A DNA stretch of 12,445 nt from Burkholderiales bacterium (GTDB lineage Bacteria > Pseudomonadota > Gammaproteobacteria > Burkholderiales > Burkholderiaceae_C), in contig CANHOE010000039.1 in assembly GCA_947462175.1 (NCBI GenBank), forward strand, positions 1-12,445. Reading direction: 5' to 3'. The notes beneath the pieces were generated by a model. The model was not told the DNA's origin and did not search any database. It saw only the letters and a program-made list of their open reading frames with translations. Every line of letters starts with the position of its first letter. Positions within the stretch are counted from its first letter, which is position 1. Shown one piece after another: positions 6,421-12,445 of the stretch. Made by a program: the position numbers and the translations under genes.

Positions 6421-6979
6421 ACTTCAAGGCGAGCTTGATGCCGTCGCTGACGCTGGCATCGGGCGGCAGGCTCTTCAGTGCTGCGGCGGCTTCGCGGTCG
6501 CTGTAGCCCAGTGCGATCAAGGCCTGCAGGATGTCGGCCTGCGCATCGCTTGCCACCGTGGCGGGGGCGCTGATGGCATCGGCGAGCTTGCCCTTGAGTT
6601 CAAGCAGCAGCCGCTCGGCGGTTTTCTTGCCGATGCCCGGTACCTTGATCAGCCTGCCGGTTTCCTGCTTTGCGACAGCCTGTGCCAGCTCGCTGACGCT
6701 CAGTCCGGACAGCAGTGACAGCGCCATCCGCGGCCCGACGCCAGTGATCTTGATCAGCAGCCGGAAGGTCTGTCGTTCATCGTGGGTAAGGAAGCCGAAC
6801 AGGATCTGTGCATCTTCGCGAACGATGAAGTGCGTCAGCAAGGTCACGCGCTCGCCGAGTGCCGGAAGGTTGTAGAAGCTGCTCATCGGGACATCGACTT
6901 CGTAGCCGACACCGTTCACATCGATGAGCACTTGCGGTGGCGATTTGTCCGCGAGGAGGCCGGTGAGTCGTCCGATCAT
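6410..6979 (-). CDS. ruvA: Holliday junction DNA-binding protein RuvA
   Basis: RuvA is the tetrameric subunit that binds four-way junctions and loads RuvB. The 189-residue protein is slightly shorter than the usual roughly 200. It shows an N-terminal OB-fold domain (MIGRLTGLL to about 65), helix-hairpin-helix motifs at ITGVGPRMALSLL (78-90) and VPGIGKKTAERLL (113-125), and a C-terminal RuvB-binding domain (about 143-189) ending in ALKSLA. The frame is open far upstream, overlapping the response regulator, but the ATG at 6979 starts the conserved MIGRL. No Shine-Dalgarno sequence is visible, and GATAAT lies 6 bases upstream. ruvA follows the response regulator gene by 47 bases on the same strand, so it may also be read from that operon. 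Its partner ruvB lies beyond the copper cassette. Confidence 0.97.
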   Translation of the reverse strand: MIGRLTGLLADKSPPQVLIDVNGVGYEVDVPMSSFYNLPALGERVTLLTHFIVREDAQILFGFLTHDERQTFRLLIKITGVGPRMALSLLSGLSVSELAQAVAKQETGRLIKVPGIGKKTAERLLLELKGKLADAISAPATVASDAQADILQALIALGYSDREAAAALKSLPPDASVSDGIKLALKSLA

Positions 6980-6985
6980 CGGGCG

Positions 6986-6991
6986 ATTATC
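6986..6991 (-). promoter_or_regulatory. Candidate -10 box of ruvA (near-leaderless)
   Basis: The minus strand reads GATAAT ending 6 bases before the ruvA ATG, in nearly the same arrangement as upstream of ruvB. The intervening CGCCCG is not a ribosome-binding site. No good -35 element is seen. If the box is used, the transcript would start at the ATG. Confidence 0.48.
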
Positions 6992-7026
6992 CGGGCGCGA
7001 ACAGATGGCCGCGTGGGCCGGGCCAC

Positions 7027-7686
7027 TCAGCTGTCGAACAGACCCAGCCGCTGGGCTTCCAATGCCGCTTCTGCCCGGGAGCTGACGTTGAGCTTGCGGT
7101 AGATCTGCTTGACGTAGTCGGCGATGGTGTGGCGCGACAGGCTCAGCTGGCCACCGATCTCGGGCAGTGTGTAGCCCTTGGCCACGCGCAGCAGCACCTC
7201 GTTCTCGCGATCGGTCAGCAGCACATGCGGCATCGAATACGCGCGCTGCTGCGTCTTCACCTTGGCCTGCGCAGCAAAGTGCGCGATGACGCGCCGGGCG
7301 ATCGATGGTGACAACGGCGGCTCGCCACCACGCATGCGCTTGAGTTGCTCGGCGATCAGTTCGCGCGCCTGCTCCTTCAGCAGGTAGCCGAAGGCGCCGG
7401 CCTGCAGCGCTGGGAAAAGGTGATCGTCGTCGTCGTGGATCGTCACCACCACCGACTGACATTCCGGCTGCGAATCGCGCAATGCGCTGACCACGCTGAC
7501 GCCTGATCCATCGGGCAAGCCGAGGTCGATCAGGGCCAGGTCGAACTTGATGGCAGTGACCAACTCGAGTGCGTCGTGGACGCGTGCTGCTTCCTGGATG
7601 TGCGATTGCGGAAACACCTGAAGGATCAGGACTTTGAGCCAAGCGCGGATTTCGGGCAAGTCTTCGAGCAGCAGGATGTTGTTCAT
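7027..7686 (-). CDS. NarL/LuxR-family response regulator
   Basis: This 219-residue two-component response regulator is expected to bind DNA when phosphorylated. The receiver domain (about 1-118) has the acidic pair E8-D9, phospho-acceptor D54 in LIDLGLPDGSG, T82 and K104. The C-terminal LuxR helix-turn-helix covers about 155-215, with LTDRENEVLLRVAKG, then LSLSRHTIADYVKQIYRKL. Start 7686 is chosen over an ATG 66 bases upstream, since receiver homology begins at MNNILLLED and a GGAG lies 5 bases before it. A run of four aspartates (85-88) follows T82, in the loop that usually switches on phosphorylation. It lies 73 bases downstream of the histidine kinase gene on the same strand, the usual cognate-pair arrangement, and 47 bases upstream of ruvA. 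Target genes cannot be read from the sequence. Confidence 0.93.
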   Translation of the reverse strand: MNNILLLEDLPEIRAWLKVLILQVFPQSHIQEAARVHDALELVTAIKFDLALIDLGLPDGSGVSVVSALRDSQPECQSVVVTIHDDDDHLFPALQAGAFGYLLKEQARELIAEQLKRMRGGEPPLSPSIARRVIAHFAAQAKVKTQQRAYSMPHVLLTDRENEVLLRVAKGYTLPEIGGQLSLSRHTIADYVKQIYRKLNVSSRAEAALEAQRLGLFDS

Positions 7687-7691
7687 GGGGG

Positions 7692-7695
7692 CTCC
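7692..7695 (-). promoter_or_regulatory. Ribosome-binding site deciding the response-regulator start
   Basis: GGAG on the minus strand, with a 5-base spacer to ATG 7686. It supports this start over the longer frame beginning at 7752. Confidence 0.7.
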
Positions 7696-7759
7696 GTCCC
7701 TCGCGTTATCGGCGATATCAACGCAGACCGGATTGATTTGGATGCCACTCACCCATGAA

Positions 7760-9586
7760 TTACAGCGGAATCGTGAGCCTGATCACGGTGCCATAGCCAG
7801 GCCCCGACTCCACCAGGCACTGTCCAGCCAATTGCTTGGCGCGGTGCTTCATGCTCGACATGCCATGGCCTCTGTCCAGCTTGCCGTCGAGTTCCATCGG
7901 AATGCCATTGCCGTTGTCCTGCACCAGCAAGCCGAAGTGCGCCCCATCGACCGAGGTTCGCACCTTGCAATGCGAGGCGCCGCTGTGCTTGATGATGTTG
8001 CTCACAGCTTCGCGCAGGATGCGAGTGGTCTGCACGAGAACCCGCGCACTGAGCGTCTGCTGAAGATCGTCGGGCGGGTTGCGCCAGTCCACCTCGATGT
8101 TGGCCTGACCCAGTCGCGACACCACCTCGGCCCGCCAGTCGGCCAGCGCATCGGCGAGCTGTACCGGCTTGCCGGTCAGACCGCGCACCGACAGCCGCAT
8201 TTCTTCGAGCGCCTCACGCGCGAGCGTCGAGATGCGTTCGCTCTCACTGGTGTGCACGATGGTGAGCAGCTTGGCGCCCAGATCGTCGTGCAGGTCGGCA
8301 GCGATGCGCTTGCGTTCCTTTTCGGTGACCTGCTCGACACGCAACGCCGACATCTGTGCAAAGTTGCTTTCGATCTCCGCTGCGGCTTCTCTCACTCGAA
8401 TCTCCAGCTGCGCGCGGTTGATCTCGGCGGCCTGCAAGGCCCGCCCGAAGATCTGCAGCAGTCGCGAGCCAATGCCCAGCAACAACATCGGCAGCGCAAA
8501 GTTCAACGGTTGCACAGCGTGAATGGGCAGCCAGCCGTACTGCACGGCCAGCTCCAGAAGCACCACCAGACCCATGCCGCCCGCTGTCAGTCCCATCGGC
8601 CAGAAATCGACCCGGCGACTCGTCCAGACGAGCCGCAAGTAGTAGACGATGGAAGCGATCAGTTCCACCGACATCAACGCAAACCAGGTGTTCGCCAAAA
8701 GGAAGAAATGGTCGGCGGCGGTCACCGCCAGGCTCGCCGGGATCAGCAGGCACTGCAGCAGCAAGCCGCCGGCAACGCGGGGCGAGCGCACGCCGGCATA
8801 GCTCAGAAAGAACTGCACTGCCACGCCAACCGCTAGCGCAAACGCGCTGCACACCAGCAACTCGAAGCCCCGTGTTTCGAGCGGCCAGTGCGGCCACCAC
8901 ACCCGCAGTGACAGCAGCGCCCAGGCAATCAGCAAGGCACCAAAGTACTTGAGGTAGCGCTCCTTGCGGTTGATCCAGCTCAACGCCAGCAGAAAGCCGC
9001 CCAGTGCAATCAGCGTGACGCTGGCGATCTGCAGCGTGGTGATGCTCCAGAACTCGCGCTGGGCGTACAAGGCGCCCAGCTCCGCCGCAGGACCGATGCG
9101 CAACACCGACAAGCCGCCCGCGCGGGCCCGCACCGCAACATGCTTCAAGGCCGAGCCTTGCACCTGGATATCCAGCACGTTGCCCACTGGATTCAACAGC
9201 GCCGCCGGCAGGCTCACCAGTTGCGGCCGGTAGCAGTTGCGGGTCAGGGGCTCCTGCATGCGGCCTCCGCTGTAGAGGCGATGCCCGTTCAGGTGCACCT
9301 CGAGGTTGGTGCACACGCGCTCGATGTACAGCGCCAGCAGTTCGTCGTCATTGCCCGCTGGCTTGGCGAAGTGAGCCCGGTACCAGACGCTGCCATCGTG
9401 ATCAGGTCGTGACTGCGACCAGTCGTCGGGCAGGGTGGTCGCAACGGCTGCCACATCGGCTGGAAAGTGGGCGGCGTCGCTCTGCGCGGACTGCGCCAAT
9501 GCGATCGTGAGCACGGCTGCGTGCGAGGAGCCGACAGCCAGCCACAGCCACAAGGCCAGAGTGGACAGCACAGCTCGGATTCGCAT
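7760..9586 (-). CDS. Sensor histidine kinase, 7TM-DISM-like input with HisKA_3/HATPase
   Basis: This 608-residue membrane kinase probably phosphorylates the response regulator encoded just downstream. A signal peptide covers about 1-23. A periplasmic domain (about 24-175) with a jelly-roll look includes WYRAHF at 68-73 and LEVHLNGHRLYSGG near 95-108, and has two cysteines, C92 and C118. About seven membrane helices lie between roughly 180 and 378. A short coiled stretch (about 385-420) leads to the HisKA_3 dimerisation box with phospho-acceptor H433 in DLHDDLGAKL. The ATPase domain shows the N box around N530 (REAVSN), G1 as DNGNG (557-561) and G2 as GHGMSSM (573-579). The layout fits 7TM-DISM receptors, whose ectodomains are often thought to bind carbohydrates or small molecules. 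The ligand here is unknown. The gene is divergent from ybeZ. Confidence 0.92.
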   Translation of the reverse strand: MRIRAVLSTLALWLWLAVGSSHAAVLTIALAQSAQSDAAHFPADVAAVATTLPDDWSQSRPDHDGSVWYRAHFAKPAGNDDELLALYIERVCTNLEVHLNGHRLYSGGRMQEPLTRNCYRPQLVSLPAALLNPVGNVLDIQVQGSALKHVAVRARAGGLSVLRIGPAAELGALYAQREFWSITTLQIASVTLIALGGFLLALSWINRKERYLKYFGALLIAWALLSLRVWWPHWPLETRGFELLVCSAFALAVGVAVQFFLSYAGVRSPRVAGGLLLQCLLIPASLAVTAADHFFLLANTWFALMSVELIASIVYYLRLVWTSRRVDFWPMGLTAGGMGLVVLLELAVQYGWLPIHAVQPLNFALPMLLLGIGSRLLQIFGRALQAAEINRAQLEIRVREAAAEIESNFAQMSALRVEQVTEKERKRIAADLHDDLGAKLLTIVHTSESERISTLAREALEEMRLSVRGLTGKPVQLADALADWRAEVVSRLGQANIEVDWRNPPDDLQQTLSARVLVQTTRILREAVSNIIKHSGASHCKVRTSVDGAHFGLLVQDNGNGIPMELDGKLDRGHGMSSMKHRAKQLAGQCLVESGPGYGTVIRLTIPL

Positions 9587-9702
9587 GGCCGGCGATTGTG
9601 CAGGAGGCCTGCTGATTCGCTTCCTTGCTTCCGTCGCTTTGGCCGCCTTCCGTCACGAAGCTCACGCCACAATAGGCTTCTTATCCGGAGCTTCAGTCGA
9701 TC
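9587..9702. promoter_or_regulatory. Divergent promoter region of the kinase gene and ybeZ
   Basis: These 116 bases separate two divergent start codons. Towards the kinase, CACAAT (minus strand, 9595-9600) lies 8 bases from the ATG. Towards ybeZ, CACAAT (9668-9673) could be a -10 box giving a leader of about 22 bases, followed by GGAG at 9687-9690. A 7-bp inverted repeat, GAAGCTC (9657-9663) and GAGCTTC (9688-9694), spans the ybeZ promoter and ribosome site. No clear -35 elements are seen. These assignments are weak. Confidence 0.3.
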
Positions 9703-10713
9703 TTGATCCTCAGACACGCGTTTTTCCCGCTCGACAACACCCGGCTGGCCCACCTGTGCGGCCCGCTGGACGCGCATCTGCGCGACATCGAATCGGCGTT
9801 CGACGTGACGATCACTCGCCGCAATGAATCGTTCAGCATTGAAGGTGGCAAGGCTCAGGCCGAACGTGCGGTCAGTCTGCTGCAGTCGCTGTACGACCGC
9901 GCCCGCCTGCCATTGGCCGCTGATGCGTTTCAGTTGTCGCTGGTGGAGGCCGCGGCCGATGCCGCTGGACGTGCGATCCCGCTGCCCCGACGCGCGGTGC
10001 GGGAGCACTCCGACGCGGCCGAGCCCATCACTGCAGCGGCCGCGCCGCCTACCGTGTTGCGTACCCGCCGGGCAGACCTGGCCGGGCGCACCCCAAACCA
10101 GCAGGTGTACCTGAGCAACATCCAGTCGCACGACATCACGTTCGGCATCGGACCGGCCGGCACCGGCAAGACCTTCCTGGCGGTGGCCTGCGCGATTGAT
10201 GCGTTGGAGCGCAGCAGCGTGCAGCGCATCGTGCTGACGCGGCCGGCCGTTGAAGCGGGCGAGCGCCTCGGCTTTCTGCCCGGCGATCTGGCGCAGAAGG
10301 TCGACCCGTACCTGCGTCCGCTCTACGACGCGCTCTACGACCTGATGGGCCTCGACAAGGTCACCCGGGCATTCGAGAAGGCCACCATCGAAATCGCGCC
10401 GTTGGCTTTCATGCGCGGGCGCACGCTCAACAACGCGTTCGTGATCCTCGACGAGGCGCAGAACACCACGCCCGAGCAGATGAAGATGTTCCTGACGCGC
10501 ATCGGCTTCGGCAGCAAGTGCGTGATCACCGGAGACGTCAGTCAGATCGATCTGCCGCATGGCCAGATGAGCGGTCTGATCGACGCCGAGCGGGTGCTGC
10601 GGCGCGTGCGCGGCATTGCCACGACGCGCTTCACCTCCGCCGATGTGGTCCGCCATCCGTTGGTCGCACGCATCGTCGATGCCTACGAGGCGTCGCGCTC
10701 AGACCCGGCTTGA
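9703..10713 (+). CDS. ybeZ: PhoH-like ATPase YbeZ
   Basis: This 336-residue PhoH-family P-loop NTPase is the usual partner of the ribonuclease YbeY in rRNA processing and ribosome quality control. The N-terminal part (about 1-65) resembles the usual KH-like RNA-binding region, followed by a low-conservation linker (about 95-122). The PhoH core has Walker A in GPAGTGKT (150-157) and Walker B in VILDEAQNTT, with D250-E251, plus a typical TGDVSQIDLP segment at 277-285. The start is taken as TTG 9703, 12 bases after GGAG. There is no ATG near this position, so the exact start is less certain than the gene. ybeY begins 1 base after its stop, a tight coupling. miaB, often upstream, is absent here, and the gene diverges from a sensor kinase instead. 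Confidence 0.94.
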   Translation: MILRHAFFPLDNTRLAHLCGPLDAHLRDIESAFDVTITRRNESFSIEGGKAQAERAVSLLQSLYDRARLPLAADAFQLSLVEAAADAAGRAIPLPRRAVREHSDAAEPITAAAAPPTVLRTRRADLAGRTPNQQVYLSNIQSHDITFGIGPAGTGKTFLAVACAIDALERSSVQRIVLTRPAVEAGERLGFLPGDLAQKVDPYLRPLYDALYDLMGLDKVTRAFEKATIEIAPLAFMRGRTLNNAFVILDEAQNTTPEQMKMFLTRIGFGSKCVITGDVSQIDLPHGQMSGLIDAERVLRRVRGIATTRFTSADVVRHPLVARIVDAYEASRSDPA

Positions 10714-10714
10714 G

Positions 10715-11170
10715 ATGTCCCGCCCTGCGTTGACGCTGTCGTTGCAGTTCTCGCGTGAAGATCTCCCTCGCGCGCACCGTGTGCGGCTGCCGCGTCACCG
10801 GGTCGCACGCTGGATTCGTGCGGCGCTCGAGGCCCCGGCCGAGATCACGGTACGTATCGTTGGCACCGATGAGGCGCGCACACTGAACCGCGACTTCCGC
10901 GGCAAGGACTACGCGACCAATGTGCTCACCTTCGACTACAGCCGTGCGCCGCTGGTGCATGCTGATCTGGTGCTGTGCGCCGACGTGGTCGAGGCCGAGG
11001 CGCTCGCGCAATCGCGCACGCTTGAAGCGCACTATGCGCACCTGCTGATCCACGGCACGCTGCATGCCCAAGGCCACGACCACGAGCGCGACGAAGAGGC
11101 CGAGCTCATGGAAGCGCGTGAAAGCGAGTTGATGCAGTCGCTTGGGTTTATCGATCCATATTCGACTTGA
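10715..11170 (+). CDS. ybeY: Endoribonuclease / 16S rRNA maturation factor YbeY
   Basis: YbeY is a single-strand endoribonuclease needed for 16S rRNA 3'-end maturation and late ribosome quality control. The 151-residue protein is of normal length. The metal-binding motif HGTLHAQGHDH supplies the three histidines H113, H117 and H123. A conserved ATNVLTFDY segment (67-75) and the acidic helix after the motif also fit the family. The ATG at 10715 lies 1 base after the ybeZ stop, so translational coupling is likely. Longer frames upstream run inside ybeZ and are rejected. In many proteobacteria corC and lnt follow, but here the next gene is a convergent CorA-family transporter. Confidence 0.97.
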   Translation: MSRPALTLSLQFSREDLPRAHRVRLPRHRVARWIRAALEAPAEITVRIVGTDEARTLNRDFRGKDYATNVLTFDYSRAPLVHADLVLCADVVEAEALAQSRTLEAHYAHLLIHGTLHAQGHDHERDEEAELMEARESELMQSLGFIDPYST

Positions 11171-11171
11171 T

Positions 11172-11194
11172 CTTCGGCTTGATCGCCGCCGAGG
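11172..11194. terminator. Weak hairpin between convergent ybeY and corA
   Basis: CTTCGGC (11172-11178) can pair with GCCGAGG (11188-11194) through a 9-base loop, 7 pairs with one G-U, directly after the ybeY stop. It has no T-run. The 42-base gap between the two stop codons offers little else, so shared termination here is only a possibility. Confidence 0.3.
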
Positions 11195-11212
11195 CCCGTG
11201 GGTCGTGTGGCC

Positions 11213-12331
11213 TCAGCGCGACGAGCTCAGGTAGCGCTTGCGCCAGAAGAACACGCTCAGCCCGATACCCACCACCAGCATGCAGAGGAAGATGGTCCAG
11301 AAGCCGGTGCGGCTGTGAATCAGCGGCAGTCCCTCGAAATTCATGCCGAAGAAACCGGTCACCAGGTTCAGCGGCATGAAGATGGCGGTCAGCACCGTCA
11401 GCGTGCGCATGATGGCGTTGGTTCGGTTGCTCTGTGCCGAGAAATGCATCTGCACCGCCGTCTCTGCCGACGATTCGAGCCGGCGCACATGGCCCAGCAC
11501 CCGTTCGATGTGTTCCAGCACATCGCGCGAGCGCACGCGCAGCAGTTCGCGCTCGCGTCGCGCGTTGCCGTCGGCCTCGGGGGGCCACTCGTCGAGTGCA
11601 TCGATCCATTCGGTGATCGCGCTGCGCTGGTCTTCGCAGGTGTCTTCGAGGAGGTGCAGCGAGTTGCGCGAATCGAGCAGCATCTGCCAGTTGTCGAAGC
11701 GGCTGCGCGGGTTGAACAGCTCCTGCTGCAGGTAGCTCAGTTGCTTGGTCAGCAGCCGCCGCAGCTCGAGGTAGCTGTCGACCATGTGGTTGACCATGCG
11801 CAGCATCAGGTCGGCGGCGCTGGTGGGCAGGCGTGCCGTGCTGCGAGCCTCGGCGCCGCGCACATCACCTGCTGAGGGCAGCGCCTGTTGCTGCAGCCGG
11901 TTGGCGAAGAATTCGCGCACCTGGCAGTCGGTCGGGTGCACGGTCAGCAGCACGCGATCAAGCAGGGCAAAACCGACCGGGCTGGTGTCGATCGCGTCCA
12001 GCGCTGCGCGGGCGGTGCTCAGCGTGCCCTTGCTGTCGTCGAGGAACATCGGCGCGCTGCCTTCGCCGGCGGCCAGCCGCCGGAACACCAGCATGTCGTA
12101 CCACGACGTGTAGTCGAAGTGCGAGGGCAGCTGGTTGTTCAGCAGGTCGGCGATGTGCAGATCGACCAGCTGCCCGCCGGTCCAGCGCTGCAGCGCGGCT
12201 TGCAGCATCGGCGTCTGCACCTCGAATTCACGCCGTGCGCTGCCGACCCACAGGTAGCCGGTCGCCGGCAGCGCTTCGGGCAACCCATCGAGCTCGCTGA
12301 ACTGATCGCCGCTGATGTGGAAGACGCGCAT
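11213..12331 (-). CDS. corA: CorA-family divalent metal ion transporter
   Basis: This 372-residue inner-membrane protein belongs to the CorA superfamily, pentameric channels for Mg2+ and related divalent ions (Zn2+ in ZntB). A large N-terminal cytoplasmic domain (about 1-305) ends in a long helical region. The two C-terminal membrane helices are about 311-329 and 343-363. The signature GMN is at 329-331 in TGFFGMNFEGLP, followed by the short periplasmic loop, and a basic tail (RKRYLSSSR) closes the protein. Whether it is a CorA or a ZntB-type protein is not settled, so the symbol denotes the family. ATG 12331 is preceded by a GGAA-type site. It lies 19 bases downstream of the hemB stop on the same strand, so cotranscription with hemB is likely. 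Confidence 0.9.
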   Translation of the reverse strand: MRVFHISGDQFSELDGLPEALPATGYLWVGSARREFEVQTPMLQAALQRWTGGQLVDLHIADLLNNQLPSHFDYTSWYDMLVFRRLAAGEGSAPMFLDDSKGTLSTARAALDAIDTSPVGFALLDRVLLTVHPTDCQVREFFANRLQQQALPSAGDVRGAEARSTARLPTSAADLMLRMVNHMVDSYLELRRLLTKQLSYLQQELFNPRSRFDNWQMLLDSRNSLHLLEDTCEDQRSAITEWIDALDEWPPEADGNARRERELLRVRSRDVLEHIERVLGHVRRLESSAETAVQMHFSAQSNRTNAIMRTLTVLTAIFMPLNLVTGFFGMNFEGLPLIHSRTGFWTIFLCMLVVGIGLSVFFWRKRYLSSSR

Positions 12332-12350
12332 CGTCGTTCCAGCGTCGGTG

Positions 12351-12445
12351 TCAGTCGACCTTCATCAGGCGCGCTGCGTCGAGCGCGAAGTAGGTCAGCA
12401 CGCCATCGGCACCGGCGCGCTTGAACGCGAGCAGGCTTTCCATCA
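12351..12445 (-). CDS. hemB: Delta-aminolevulinic acid dehydratase (porphobilinogen synthase), C-terminal fragment
   Basis: Only the last 30 or so residues are inside the window. The frame on the minus strand reads MESLLAFKRAGADG, then VLTYFALDAARLMKVD and a stop. This is the characteristic C-terminus of HemB, the enzyme that joins two 5-aminolevulinate molecules into porphobilinogen in haem synthesis. The catalytic lysines and metal site lie outside the window. The identification rests on this short but distinctive segment. The stop is 19 bases before the corA start. Confidence 0.85.
   Translation of the reverse strand, partial: MESLLAFKRAGADGVLTYFALDAARLMKVD

Noticed and set aside
6980..7642. 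Long N-terminal extension of the ruvA frame (410 codons in total)
   Set aside because: The conserved RuvA sequence begins at MIGRLTGLL (6979). The upstream part overlaps the response regulator in another frame and shows no domain.
7634..8836. 400-codon plus-strand open frame opposite the histidine kinase
   Set aside because: The translation is low-complexity, rich in His, Gln and Arg, with no domain. The opposite strand encodes a complete kinase with H, N and G boxes.
8244..9314. 356-codon minus-strand frame overlapping the kinase in another frame
   Set aside because: A shifted reading of the kinase gene with no domain. The kinase frame explains the region.
9289..10656. 455-codon minus-strand frame opposite ybeZ
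   Set aside because: The plus strand carries a complete PhoH-like ATPase with Walker motifs. The antisense product has no recognisable features.
1..12445. CRISPR array, tRNA or rRNA genes
   Set aside because: No regularly spaced repeats and no tRNA or rRNA-like sequences were noticed. Nearly all bases are covered by protein-coding genes.

Overview
The window is compact, GC-rich bacterial DNA with short intergenic gaps. Housekeeping genes (ruvA, ruvB, the ybeZ-ybeY pair, a CorA-type transporter, the hemB 3' end), a DUF1840 gene and a TonB-dependent receptor point to a Gram-negative proteobacterium. The wording of RuvB and the presence of DUF1840 lean towards the Betaproteobacteria or a high-GC Gammaproteobacterium such as a Xanthomonadales relative. 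The sequence alone does not settle this.

Layout. Positions 1-1927 (+) hold the 3' part of a GGDEF-EAL type cyclic-di-GMP gene, a DUF1840 gene and a histidine-phosphatase gene. The last of these converges on ruvB (1943-2998, -). A three-gene plus-strand cassette (3058-6383) follows. It consists of a small DUF2946 protein with CPLC and a C-terminal RAPP (CruR-like), a TonB-dependent outer-membrane receptor, and a PCu(A)C-type periplasmic copper chaperone. The cassette converges on ruvA (6410-6979, -). Upstream of ruvA on the same strand are a NarL/LuxR response regulator and its likely partner, a 7TM-DISM-like sensor histidine kinase. Diverging from the kinase is ybeZ-ybeY (9703-11170, +), which converges on a CorA-family transporter (-). 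The hemB 3' end (-) lies upstream of corA and closes the window.

How the genes work together. The most striking region is the copper cassette lying between ruvA and ruvB, which are adjacent in most genomes. Its first gene has both hallmarks of the CruR copper-responsive upstream regulators described in Bordetella: a CxxC copper sensor and an RAPP arrest motif a few codons before the stop. A 114-base leader then precedes the receptor. By analogy, translation of this small gene would control transcription into the receptor and chaperone genes in response to copper. The receptor's mature part has no cysteine and only two methionines, so it is unlikely to use an OprC-type copper site.

A second pattern is that ruvA, ruvB and probably the cruR-like gene have a -10-like hexamer only 5-6 bases before the start codon and no Shine-Dalgarno sequence. 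This suggests leaderless transcripts. The remaining genes look ordinary: rRNA processing (ybeZ/ybeY), divalent metal transport (corA), tetrapyrrole synthesis (hemB) and signalling (EAL, two-component pair).
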